DNA from: Streptomyces sp. MJM8645
Lineage (GTDB): Bacteria > Actinomycetota > Actinomycetes > Streptomycetales > Streptomycetaceae
DNA length: 64,000 bases
Assembly (NCBI RefSeq): GCF_001625365.1
Contig: NZ_LJJF01000001.1
Span: forward strand, 6,008,501-6,072,500
Direction of reading: 5' to 3'
How positions within the stretch are numbered: the stretch's first letter is position 1; every line of letters begins with the position of its first letter. Positions 40,665-48,978 of the stretch are shown in pieces. The position numbers and the translations under genes were made by a program. The notes beneath the pieces were generated by a model. The model was not told where the DNA came from. It made no database searches and saw nothing but the letters and a program-made list of their open reading frames with translations.

Positions 40665-42506
40665 TTGAGACCCACCACCATCAACTGGACCCCGCCCGAA
40701 CGCGCCCAGGGCGAGCCCCGCCCGCCGGCCCAGTGGCGGCGCATCCTCGCCCTCTTCCGCCCGTACACGGGCCGCCTCACGGTCGTCGGGCTGCTGGTGG
40801 CGGCCTCCGCCGTGGTGTCGGTGGCCTCGCCGTTCCTGCTCAAGGCCGTCCTGGACACCGCGATCCCGCAGGGCCGCACCGGGCTGCTCAGCCTGCTCGC
40901 GCTCGGCATGGTTCTCGCGGCCGTGGTGAACAGCATCTTCAACGTCCTGCAGACGCTGATCTCCACCACCGTCGGCCAGCGCGTCATGCACGACCTGCGC
41001 ACCGCCGTCTACAGCCACCTGCAACGGCAGTCGCTGGCCTTCTTCACCCGCACCCGCACCGGCGAGGTGCAGTCCCGGATCGCCAACGACATCGGCGGCA
41101 TGCAGTCCACCGTGACGTCCACCGCGACCAGCCTGGTCTCCAACTTCACCGCGGTGATCGCCTCCGTGGTCGCCATGGTCGCGCTCGACTGGCGGCTCAC
41201 CGTCGTCTCGCTGCTGCTGCTCCCGCTGTTCGTCTGGATCAGCCGGCGGGTCGGCAACGAGCGCAAGAAGATCACCACCGAGCGGCAGAAGCAGCTGGCC
41301 GCGATGAGTTCGGCGGTCCAGGAGTCGCTGTCGGTCAGCGGCATCCTGCTCGGCCGCACGATGGGCCGCTCCGACTCGCTCGCCCGTGAGTTCACCGGGC
41401 AGTCCGACCAGCTGGCCGACCTCGAAGTGCGGGCCAGCATGGCCGGGCGCTGGCGGATGAACACCATCCAGATCGTCATGGCCGCGATGCCCGCGGTCAT
41501 CTACTGGGCGGCGGGGCTGTCCGCGGCGGGCGGCGCACCGATCGTCTCGGTCGGCACCCTGGTCGCCTTCGTCACCCTCCAGCAGGGCCTGTTCCGCCCG
41601 ACCGTCAGCCTGCTCTCCACCGGAGTGGACGTGCAGACCTCGCTCGCGCTCTTCCAGCGCATCTTCGAGTACCTCGACCTGCCGGTGGAGATCGCCGAGC
41701 CGCCGAAGCCGCGGAACCTGACCGACATCCGCGGCGAGGTCCGCTTCGAGGACGTCGACTTCCGCTACGACCCCGCGCAGGAACGGCCGACGCTCTCCGG
41801 GATCGAACTCAAGGTCCCGGCCGGGAGCTCACTGGCCGTGGTCGGTGAGACGGGCTCCGGCAAGACCACGCTCAGCTACCTCGTCCCGCGGCTGTACGAC
41901 GTCACCGGCGGCCGGGTCACCATCGACGGCGTGGACGTGCGCGAACTGTCCTTCGACACGCTGGCCCGCGCGGTCGGCGTGGTCTCCCAGGAGACCTACC
42001 TCTTCCACGCCTCGGTCGCCGAGAACCTGCGCTTCGCCAAGCCGGAGGCCACCGACGCCGAACTGGTCGAAGCCGCCCGGGCCGCGCAGGTCCACGAGAC
42101 CATCGCCGCCCTGCCGGACGGCTACGACACCCTGGTCGGCGAGCGCGGCTACCGCTTCTCCGGCGGTGAGAAGCAGCGCCTCGCGCTCGCCCGGACGATC
42201 CTGCGCAACCCGCCGGTGCTGATCCTCGACGAGGCCACCAGCGCGCTCGACAACCGCACCGAACAGGCCGTCCAGCAGGCCGTGGACACCCTGGCCGCCG
42301 GTCGCACCACCATCACCATCGCGCACCGGCTCTCCACCGTCCGGGCCGCCGACCAGATCGCCGTCCTCGACCGTGGTGAGGTGGTCGAACTCGGCACCCA
42401 CGAGGAACTGGTGGAGCTGGACGGGCGCTACGCGGCACTGCTGCGCCGGGAGGCACCGGAGCCGGCCGCCGTCGTACCGGAGGCGGCCGCGCTCGGACAC
42501 GTGTGA
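40665..42506 (+). CDS. ABC exporter, fused membrane and ATPase domains
   Basis: The 613-aa half-transporter has a six-helix type I exporter domain (residues about 30-320) and an ATPase domain with Walker A GETGSGKTT, Q-loop VSQETYLFH, signature FSGGEKQRLALA, Walker B LILDEATSALD and the His switch IAHRL. It would work as a homodimer exporting lipids, peptides or drugs. TTG at 40665 is chosen since GGAGG lies seven bases upstream; the TTG six bases earlier is too close. Confidence 0.92.
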   Translation: MRPTTINWTPPERAQGEPRPPAQWRRILALFRPYTGRLTVVGLLVAASAVVSVASPFLLKAVLDTAIPQGRTGLLSLLALGMVLAAVVNSIFNVLQTLISTTVGQRVMHDLRTAVYSHLQRQSLAFFTRTRTGEVQSRIANDIGGMQSTVTSTATSLVSNFTAVIASVVAMVALDWRLTVVSLLLLPLFVWISRRVGNERKKITTERQKQLAAMSSAVQESLSVSGILLGRTMGRSDSLAREFTGQSDQLADLEVRASMAGRWRMNTIQIVMAAMPAVIYWAAGLSAAGGAPIVSVGTLVAFVTLQQGLFRPTVSLLSTGVDVQTSLALFQRIFEYLDLPVEIAEPPKPRNLTDIRGEVRFEDVDFRYDPAQERPTLSGIELKVPAGSSLAVVGETGSGKTTLSYLVPRLYDVTGGRVTIDGVDVRELSFDTLARAVGVVSQETYLFHASVAENLRFAKPEATDAELVEAARAAQVHETIAALPDGYDTLVGERGYRFSGGEKQRLALARTILRNPPVLILDEATSALDNRTEQAVQQAVDTLAAGRTTITIAHRLSTVRAADQIAVLDRGEVVELGTHEELVELDGRYAALLRREAPEPAAVVPEAAALGHV

Positions 42507-42523
42507 GCGCTCGCCCCGGTGCG

Positions 42524-42568
42524 GCGAAGCGTGATGTGGCGCAGCGAGGTGTGGCGCGGCGTGATGTG
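42524..42568 (+). repeat. 15-bp tandem repeat, 3 copies
   Basis: Three 15-bp units of the form gcg(a/c)(a/g)gcg(t/a)g(a/g)tgtg follow the ABC exporter stop and precede the convergent acyltransferase stop. Confidence 0.7.
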
Positions 42569-42588
42569 GCGTGGTGCGCGGCCGGGGC

Positions 42589-43257
42589 CTACGCGGCCTT
42601 CGGTGCCTCGTTGTAGCGCTCCGCGACCTCCTGGCCGGAGAGCCGCTGGATCGCCGCCATCACCTCGTCGGTCACCTGCCGACGGGCCTTCAGCGAGCGG
42701 GCCTGCCCGTGCAGCTCGTCGAAGTGCAGCGGCTCGCCGAACCGGACGGTCACCTTCTTGATCCGCGGCACCCGCTTGCCCACCGGCAGGATCTGCTCCG
42801 GTCCCTCCAGCGCCACCGGCACCACCGGCACGCCCGCGGTCAGCGCCAGCCAGGCGACGCCCGTCTTGCCCCGGTAGAGCCGGCCGTCCAGCGACCGGGT
42901 GCCCTCGGGGTAGATGCCGAAGGCCTTGCCGTCCTCCAGGATCTCCAGCGCCGACTCCAGCGAGGCCTGAGCGGAACGGTAGGTGCCGCGCTCGACCGGC
43001 ACCGCGCCGATCGCCTCGAAGAAGTCCTTGGAGAGCCGGCCCTTGAGCCCCGTCCCGGTGAAGTACTCGGCCTTGGCGAGGAAGTGGACCCGGCGCGGGG
43101 CGGTGAGCGGGATCACCACGCTGTCGATGAAGGACAGGTGGTTGCTGGCCAGGATGACCCCGCCCTTGCGCGGCACGTTCTCGATGCCCTCGATGGTCGG
43201 CCGCCAGATGCCGCGTGAGACGGGTTTCAGCACCAGCCTGGTGGCGAGATCGAGCAT
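42589..43257 (-). CDS. 1-acyl-sn-glycerol-3-phosphate acyltransferase family protein
   Basis: The 222-aa protein has the PlsC motifs NHLSFID (HX4D catalytic motif) and YPEGTRS (phosphate binding), followed by VPVVPVAL. It transfers an acyl group to lysophosphatidate or a related lipid at the inner membrane face. ATG at 43257 has GGGAGGG three bases upstream; upstream sequence is not conserved-looking. Confidence 0.92.
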   Translation of the reverse strand: MLDLATRLVLKPVSRGIWRPTIEGIENVPRKGGVILASNHLSFIDSVVIPLTAPRRVHFLAKAEYFTGTGLKGRLSKDFFEAIGAVPVERGTYRSAQASLESALEILEDGKAFGIYPEGTRSLDGRLYRGKTGVAWLALTAGVPVVPVALEGPEQILPVGKRVPRIKKVTVRFGEPLHFDELHGQARSLKARRQVTDEVMAAIQRLSGQEVAERYNEAPKAA

Positions 43258-43431
43258 GGTCCCTCCCTGGACGAACGATCGCCCGGGAGGAGCCCGGGCC
43301 TGCAATCAGATCCGCAGACTACGACAACCACCCCCGCGGCCGTCCACTCCCGGCGACCGTGGCGCGCACCACGGCCGGGTAGGGTACGCCCGTCCGAACA
43401 GAGCGCAACCCCGCAGTACCAGGAGGGCACG

Positions 43432-43644
43432 ATGGAGACCACCGAGGCGATCAAGGCCATGTTCGACCGTTTCGACAAGAACGGCGATGGCAAGATCACT
43501 CCGGCCGAATACGCGCTGGTCGCGAACGAGATGGGCGACCACGCCGTGACGCTGTCGATGGCCGAGGCCCTGATCCACGCCATGGACACCCGTCACCAGG
43601 GCTTCCTGACCTTCGACGAGTTCCTGGCCGCCCGCCAGCGCTGA
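43432..43644 (+). CDS. Small EF-hand calcium-binding protein
   Basis: The 70-aa cytoplasmic protein has one canonical EF-hand loop DKNGDGKITPAE (residues 15-26) with all Ca2+ ligands and a second degenerate loop (DTRHQGFLTFDE) where some ligands are missing. Similar calmodulin-like proteins are known in streptomycetes. AGGAGGG lies upstream of the ATG. Role is probably calcium buffering or signalling. Confidence 0.92.
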   Translation: METTEAIKAMFDRFDKNGDGKITPAEYALVANEMGDHAVTLSMAEALIHAMDTRHQGFLTFDEFLAARQR

Positions 43645-43694
43645 GCGTGCCGACGGGTCCGGTCGCCGTACCGGCGGCGCCGGGCCCGGTGCCG

Positions 43695-43764
43695 CACGGC
43701 TCCTCACGGCTCCTTAAGGCTCCTCAGGGCTCCGCACGGCTCCTCACGGATCCTCAAGGCTCCG
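43695..43764 (+). repeat. 10-bp tandem repeat, 7 copies
   Basis: Seven consecutive 10-bp units (cacggctcct, taaggctcct, caaggctccg and similar) fill the gap between the EF-hand gene and the convergent glycosyltransferase gene. Confidence 0.9.
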
Positions 43765-43782
43765 GGAGCGCCGCGGGGCGCC

Positions 43783-45993
43783 TCAGGACTCCACCGGGAA
43801 CACCCGGCGCACCACCCGCTCCGCCGCACCGCCGTCGTCCCACGGGCAGAACCGCGCCCGGAAGCGGGCCCGCGCGGCCGGCTCCGGATCGCCCGCCAGC
43901 AGCGCCTTCGCCAGCCCGTCCGGGTCCACCGTGACGGCCCCCGGCGGCTGCTCGAACAGGTCGAAGTAGACGCCGCGCACCCGCTGGTACTCCTCCCAGT
44001 CCGGCGCGAAGATCACGACCGGCCGGTCCAGCACCGCGTAGTCGAACATCATCGACGAGTAGTCCGTCACCAGCGCGTCCGCCGCGAGGTAGAGGTCCTC
44101 CACGGTCGGGTGGGCCGAGACGTCGACGATCGCGGCCGAACCCTCGCCCGCCGCCAAGTCGCCCGGGCCGCCAGTGTGGAAGTAGTGCGTGCGCACCAGC
44201 AGGGTGAAGTCAGGGCCAAGCCGCCGGGCCAGCTCCCGGACGTCCAGCAGCGGTACGTAGCCGCCCTGGTCGCCGCGGTGGGTCGGGGCGTACAGCACGG
44301 CCGTGGTGTCCGGCCGCAGCCCGAACCGCTCGCGCATGGCCCGCACTTCGTCCGGTGTGGTGTTGGCCAGCCGGTCGTTGCGCGGGTAGCCGGTGTCCAG
44401 CATCTCGTACCGGCCGGGGAAGGCGCGGGTGAAGTGCTCGCTGGTGTGCGGGTTGGAGGAGACCAGGAAGTCCCAGCGGTCGACGGCCTCCTGGAGCCGC
44501 TCGAAGTCCATCCCCTCGGCGGCCTCGGGGCGTTCGCGCAGGTCCATGCCCATCGCCTTGAGCGGGGTGCCGTGTTGGGTCTGCACGTGCACGGTGCCCG
44601 CCCGCTTCGCCATCGTGCGCGGGAAGTTGACGTTGTTGACGAAGTACTTGGCGGTCGCCATCGCCTTGAGGTAGGCGGGGGTGTTGACGATCACGTACGG
44701 CACGCCGGGCGGCATGGCCGCGGCCTGCCTGCGGTTCTCCACCACCCACACGCCCCGGATCTGCGGCGCCAGTTCCCTGGCCTTCTCGTAGATCGCCGCC
44801 GGGCTGCACGCGTAACCCCGGTGCCAGTACGCCGCGTAGACCGCCAGGTGCTCGTCCAGCGGCAGCCGGCGGAAGGCGTTGTACGCGGTGAACCGGGCGC
44901 CGCTGCGCACGCCCTTCTTCACGGCCGGGGCCACCGCCCTTGCCCCGCGCTTGAGTTCGCGCGGCAGCTGCCCGGTGCGGCGCAGCTCCGCGTACGCGAT
45001 CCGGGCGCCGCGCGCGGCCAGCCGGTACTGCACGCCGCGCACGCCGCCGGGGTAGCGGTAGCCGGTCGGGCGGTGCCGGGCGAAGTGCCGGGCGATCTGG
45101 CGGAAGAAGTCCTTGCGCCGGTCGGCGGGGACCAGCCCGGGGGTGTCGTAGACGTTCAGCGCCTGCCGGACGGTCCGGTCGAAGACCAGGGTGCGCAGTG
45201 CGTCGGGGACGGGTCGGCCGGGGCGGTCCGGGCGGTCCAGGAAGGCGAAGATCGCGTCGTACTGGGCGAACACGTCGGCGTGCTTGGGGGAGGCGGTGGC
45301 GGTGATCGCGCCGTCCCGGCCGCGCCGGTAGAAGTAGCAGGGGCGGTCGAGGTAGCGCAGCCGCTCGGCGGCCAGCAGCGCGGGGTAGGTGACCGAGATG
45401 TCCTCGTAGTAGCCGCGGCCGAAGGAGACGCCGAGGCCCTCCAGGAAGGCGCGGCGGAACACCTTGTTCCAGACCGACATCACGGTCTGGAACAGCGCCG
45501 GGTGTTCGGCCAGCGTGCACCCCTCGACCAGCGGGGAGTCGGCCAGCACGTGGCGCCAGGGGTTCGGCTCGGTCTCGCCGTCCGGGTAGACGTGGGTGAA
45601 GCCGGTGAGCAGGACGTCGGCGGGCGTCCCGGGCCCGCGCTCCCGCTCCTGCTCCAGCTCCAGTTCGTCCAGGATCGCGCCCACCGTTCGCTCGGGCAGC
45701 CAGTCGTCGCTGTCCACGAACCAGACGTACTCGCCGCGCACCTGCGCCAGGGCGGCGGTGCGGGCGCCGCCGAGGCCCTGGTTCTCGGTGAGGTGCAGGA
45801 CCCGCAGTCGGGGGTCGCGGGCCGCGTAGGCGTCCAGGATCGCGCCGGAGCCGTCGGGGGAGAGGTCGTCGACCGCGATCACCTCGAAACGGGACTCCGT
45901 GGCGGGGGTGTCGCCGAGGATCGAGTCGAGGCAGCGCGGCAGGAACCGCTCCACGCCGTGGACCGGGAGCACGATGCTGAGGAGGAGGGGCAC
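43783..45993 (-). CDS. GT2 glycosyltransferase fused to CDP-glycerol glycerophosphotransferase
   Basis: The 736-aa protein has an N-terminal GT-A glycosyltransferase domain (SIVLPVHGVERFLPRCLDSIL, VDSDDW) up to about residue 330 and a C-terminal CDP-glycerol:poly(glycerophosphate) transferase domain (QTQHGTPLKAMGMD, YAPTHRGDQGG, LVTDYSSMMFDYAVLDRPV). It probably builds wall teichoic acid or a related glycopolymer. GTG at 45993 is chosen: no ribosome site precedes it, but a -10 box lies eight bases upstream, so the message is likely leaderless. The preceding open frame is basic and not conserved-looking. Confidence 0.88.
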   Translation of the reverse strand: MPLLLSIVLPVHGVERFLPRCLDSILGDTPATESRFEVIAVDDLSPDGSGAILDAYAARDPRLRVLHLTENQGLGGARTAALAQVRGEYVWFVDSDDWLPERTVGAILDELELEQERERGPGTPADVLLTGFTHVYPDGETEPNPWRHVLADSPLVEGCTLAEHPALFQTVMSVWNKVFRRAFLEGLGVSFGRGYYEDISVTYPALLAAERLRYLDRPCYFYRRGRDGAITATASPKHADVFAQYDAIFAFLDRPDRPGRPVPDALRTLVFDRTVRQALNVYDTPGLVPADRRKDFFRQIARHFARHRPTGYRYPGGVRGVQYRLAARGARIAYAELRRTGQLPRELKRGARAVAPAVKKGVRSGARFTAYNAFRRLPLDEHLAVYAAYWHRGYACSPAAIYEKARELAPQIRGVWVVENRRQAAAMPPGVPYVIVNTPAYLKAMATAKYFVNNVNFPRTMAKRAGTVHVQTQHGTPLKAMGMDLRERPEAAEGMDFERLQEAVDRWDFLVSSNPHTSEHFTRAFPGRYEMLDTGYPRNDRLANTTPDEVRAMRERFGLRPDTTAVLYAPTHRGDQGGYVPLLDVRELARRLGPDFTLLVRTHYFHTGGPGDLAAGEGSAAIVDVSAHPTVEDLYLAADALVTDYSSMMFDYAVLDRPVVIFAPDWEEYQRVRGVYFDLFEQPPGAVTVDPDGLAKALLAGDPEPAARARFRARFCPWDDGGAAERVVRRVFPVES

Positions 45994-46001
45994 GCTGGCC
46001 G

Positions 46002-46007
46002 AGTCTA
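46002..46007 (-). promoter_or_regulatory. -10 box of a leaderless transcript
   Basis: TAGACT on the minus strand ends eight bases before the GTG start of the glycosyltransferase fusion, giving a start site at or next to the GTG. The -35 region is weak. Confidence 0.55.
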
Positions 46008-46696
46008 CCGATCGACCGGGTGCGACCTGCGGGGACGTCCGACCGGGGTGATCGGCCGAGGTGACCGGCCGGGCTGACCGGCCGCGGTGGAACCGTGGCC
46101 ACGATCGCCGCTGGGCCCGGAACCGCCGGTGCCGGGCCCTGAACGGGGCGGCACCGGCAGCCTGGCGGCGGCCCGGCCGACCCTCTACGGCCGACCGCCT
46201 TTCCGGGCACCTCGCGAGCCTGGCCACCGCAGCGTCGAGGCGGCCGGGCAGTGGCTCGCGGGAGCCGGAGTTCTTCATCACTCGAACACGCGCCCGGGTG
46301 CGATGCGGGCGCGGACGCGTTCTCACAGATATTGCTTGGAGGATTCCCCGGAGTCAATCCCTCGAATGTGTTCACTTCATGAAGCCTGGAGGTGTCGACC
46401 GGTCGCTTTGTCGACGGCCCCGGCTGTCCCCTATATCCACCGCGGTATCCGCGTCGTGTTCACCGCCGCATCCGCCGCGGCATCCCTCATGGCCGCCGGG
46501 CCGCCCGCAGGGACGCGTGCGGGGTCGCGCGCGCCCGGCGTGCGCCGTGCGGCCGGGCGCCGGACCTGTGCCCCGGGTACTGCTGACAGATGGCCGGTCG
46601 TGCACCATCATTGATGCCTAGTCGTGATCGCCCTGGTGGCCCCTGGTGCATCGTCAGTTGACGCCGCACGGTACGGTGGCACAACACCAAGGACGG

Positions 46697-46725
46697 TTGC
46701 GCGAAGGCCGTCCATCGCGGATAGT
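46697..46725 (+). promoter_or_regulatory. Promoter of the 88-aa protein
   Basis: TTGCGC (46697-46702) and GATAGT (46720-46725) are separated by 17 bases and fit a vegetative sigma-factor promoter. The gene starts 44 bases downstream. Confidence 0.5.
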
Positions 46726-46768
46726 CTTCGCCTCACGGCCCTGGCGCCTCGTAGGGGTGGGAAAACTG

Positions 46769-47035
46769 ATGGAACACATGCAAGTGCGGACTCGGCCCCG
46801 CGTGCCGGCGATCCAGTGCGGTGTCGGCACGACCGGCCGTCGGATCGACCGACACCTGGCCGTGCTCGGCGCGCCCGCGCTCCCGGCGGTGGACACCGCC
46901 GAGGCGCTCGGGTTGATAAGGGAGCTGACGCCGCGCGGCGCGGACGCCCCGACGGCCAAGCGTCGTCACGCGCGGATCTCGCTGCTGACGCCACTGCGCC
47001 GGCTGCGGCGAAGCCTCTTCGGCGGGCGCGGCTAG
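46769..47035 (+). CDS. Small conserved-looking basic protein, unknown function
   Basis: The 88-aa protein has no recognised domain. It is rich in Arg and Leu, with RRIDRHLAVLGAPALPAVDTAEALGLIREL in the middle and a basic C-terminus LLTPLRRLRRSLFGGRG. Coding bias is good and a promoter with fair boxes precedes it; the ribosome site is weak. It looks like a streptomycete-specific small protein; I do not assign a role. Confidence 0.6.
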   Translation: MEHMQVRTRPRVPAIQCGVGTTGRRIDRHLAVLGAPALPAVDTAEALGLIRELTPRGADAPTAKRRHARISLLTPLRRLRRSLFGGRG

Positions 47036-47275
47036 CGCCCGTCGGCCCGGGGCCTACGGCTCCGCGGCCCGGGCCTCCCGGGCCACCCGGTGCGGATCGG
47101 GACCCCGACCCGGCGGACCACACGGACCGTCGGGTCTTCGGCGTGCTCGGATCCGGGCACGCCCCGGCCGGGCCGATGTGGTCTAAACCTTTCAGCCTAG
47201 TGCACCTCGCCGCCCCCACAGGCGGAGTCGGCGAGGTGCTGCGCGGGGCCCGTCGAGGTGGGTCAGGATGGCGCC

Positions 47276-47722
47276 ATGGCGGACAACATCCACTCCACCC
47301 ACCAGGGCCTCTTCCAGACCACCACCATCGAGATCACCACCGGCAGCCGAGAGGTCGCGCTCGACATCACCGACCGCTGTGCCGCGTTCCTCACCGAGCG
47401 GGCCGCCGGCTGCGACGGCCTGCTCAACGTCTTCGTCCCGCACGCCACCGCCGGAATCGCGGTGCTGGAGACCGGCTCCGGCAGCGACGACGATTTCCTC
47501 GCCACCCTGCGCGAACTGCTCCCCGCCGACGACCGCTGGCGCCACCGGCACGGCAGCCCCGGCCACGGGCGGGACCACGTGGTGCCCGGCCTGGTCGCCC
47601 CGCACGCCACCCTGCCGGTGATCGGCGGCCAGCTGGCGCTCGGCATCTGGCAGTCCGTGGTGCTGATCGACACCAACGGCGACAATCCGCGCCGGACGGT
47701 GCGGCTCTCCTTCTTCGGCTGA
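47276..47722 (+). CDS. YjbQ/UPF0047 family protein
   Basis: The 148-aa protein matches the YjbQ family: VFVPHATAGIAVLETGSG, the HRHGSPGHGRDHVVPGLVAPHATLPV histidine-rich centre and LGIWQSVVLIDTNG at the end. Members are reported to have weak thiamin phosphate synthase activity and bind metal with the histidines. ATG at 47276 gives the family length. It stands alone. Confidence 0.9.
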   Translation: MADNIHSTHQGLFQTTTIEITTGSREVALDITDRCAAFLTERAAGCDGLLNVFVPHATAGIAVLETGSGSDDDFLATLRELLPADDRWRHRHGSPGHGRDHVVPGLVAPHATLPVIGGQLALGIWQSVVLIDTNGDNPRRTVRLSFFG

Positions 47723-47794
47723 CCCGACTTCTGCGGCCGGGACTCGCTCGGGCGGGACTCCTTCGGCCGACATTCCTTAGGCCGACTCGACGCG

Positions 47795-48391
47795 CTACTC
47801 GACGGCGGGATCGGCCGGGCCCGCGGGCCCGGCCGGCTCGGCCACGGCCATGGCGGCGGCCACCGCGGCCAGGTAGCGCTCGATCGCCAGGTACTGGCAG
47901 AGCAGCGCGACCGGCCGGCCCAGCCGCGCGTACCAGGCGGTCAGCCGGGAGAACGCCGACACCTCGAACCACACCTCGCCGGCGGCGTCCATGGACACCA
48001 GGAACGCCTCCTCGCCGCACTCCGGGTGCCCGGAGAGCGTGCCGTACGCGAAGCCGATCCGGTCCGGCTCCTCGACCGTCCACGCCACCCGGCACGGGAT
48101 CACCAGCCGGGGCCACCGGCTGCCCGGCAGGCTCAGCCGCAGCAGCACCGTCGACCCCGGCTCGGCCGGCGCGTGCGGGTACACGGCGAAACCGGTGCCC
48201 AGCTGGCTGCCCCAGCCGAGTACGTACCGCCCGGCCCGGGCCAGCACCTGAGGCCCGCGGCCCAGGTGCACCCGCCGCCGCAGGTGCGCGTAGCCGTCCG
48301 GCAGCGGGCCTCCGCGGGTGGCGCCGACCTCGGGGTAGGAGGGCGCGCTGGCGCGGGCGGCGAGCAGGCGCCGCTGGAGGTCGGTGGCCAT
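47795..48391 (-). CDS. DUF1990 family protein
   Basis: The 198-aa protein matches the DUF1990 family in length and in segments such as SYPEVGATRGGPLPDGYAHLRRRVHLGRG, GFAYGTLSGHPECGEEAFLV and SAFSRLTAWYARLGRPVA. The family function is unknown; the fold is thought to be START/SRPBCC-like. The C-terminus has a short PAGPAGPADPA tail. Confidence 0.88.
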   Translation of the reverse strand: MATDLQRRLLAARASAPSYPEVGATRGGPLPDGYAHLRRRVHLGRGPQVLARAGRYVLGWGSQLGTGFAVYPHAPAEPGSTVLLRLSLPGSRWPRLVIPCRVAWTVEEPDRIGFAYGTLSGHPECGEEAFLVSMDAAGEVWFEVSAFSRLTAWYARLGRPVALLCQYLAIERYLAAVAAAMAVAEPAGPAGPADPAVE

Positions 48392-48627
48392 GCGGTCACC
48401 GTAGCCGGGCGTCGTGGGCCCGCCGTCGGCGGGTCGCCCGGGGGGAGCTGGGTCGGGTCGGGCGGGGGCGGGCCGGTTCGGGCTGCGCCCGCTCCTGGAC
48501 GGCGCCGCCGCCCTGATCGAGGAGTGCGGGGACCGGGTCAGGCTGGGTCAGGGCGGGCCGGCGCTCGGTTCGGGCTCGGGTCGGCGGCGCCTTGCGGCGG
48601 GGGCCGGGGGCGGAGTAGGAAGGCGGC

Positions 48628-48846
48628 ATGAGCGACAGCGCGAGGAACGAGGACACGGCGGTCTGCGAGTTCGCCCCCGACGACGGGGCGCAGGCGGCGC
48701 TGGTGCGCGATCCGGCGTCGACCGGGCCGCGGGCCGACTGCGTCCTGTGCGGGGAGCCGACCGAACTGCCCGCCGACCACCCGGGCAGCACGCTGTGCCC
48801 GGTCTGCGCCTGGCAGCAGGCCCAGCGGGTGGCCTGTTCGGGCTGA
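48628..48846 (+). CDS. Small protein with two CxxC motifs (zinc ribbon-like)
   Basis: The 72-aa protein has CVLCGEP and CPVCAWQQ spaced 20 residues apart, a four-cysteine zinc-ribbon pattern. AGGAAGG lies upstream of the ATG. The function is unknown. Confidence 0.75.
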   Translation: MSDSARNEDTAVCEFAPDDGAQAALVRDPASTGPRADCVLCGEPTELPADHPGSTLCPVCAWQQAQRVACSG

Positions 48847-48978
48847 TCCGAAAGAGAGCCCCTAGCCGCGATGCCACCGGCTTGACAGCGCCCGCAAGTC
48901 GCTGACCTGCGGTGATGCTGGGGCGAGAAGGCCCGGGAAGGCCGTCTCAAAGCCGCTGGCAGTGTCCCTGGGCGGCCC

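Larger units (their letters stand above)
45994..46768. other. 775-bp divergent intergenic region
   Basis: The region holds the leaderless promoter of the glycosyltransferase (46002-46007), direct repeats of gaccggccg near 46050-46085 and a promoter for the small protein at 46769. Open frames present here lack codon bias and ribosome sites. Confidence 0.6.

Noticed and set aside
46061..46621. Overlapping open frames upstream of the 88-aa protein
   Set aside because: Mixed phases, no ribosome site, no recognisable sequence; region looks like promoter DNA.
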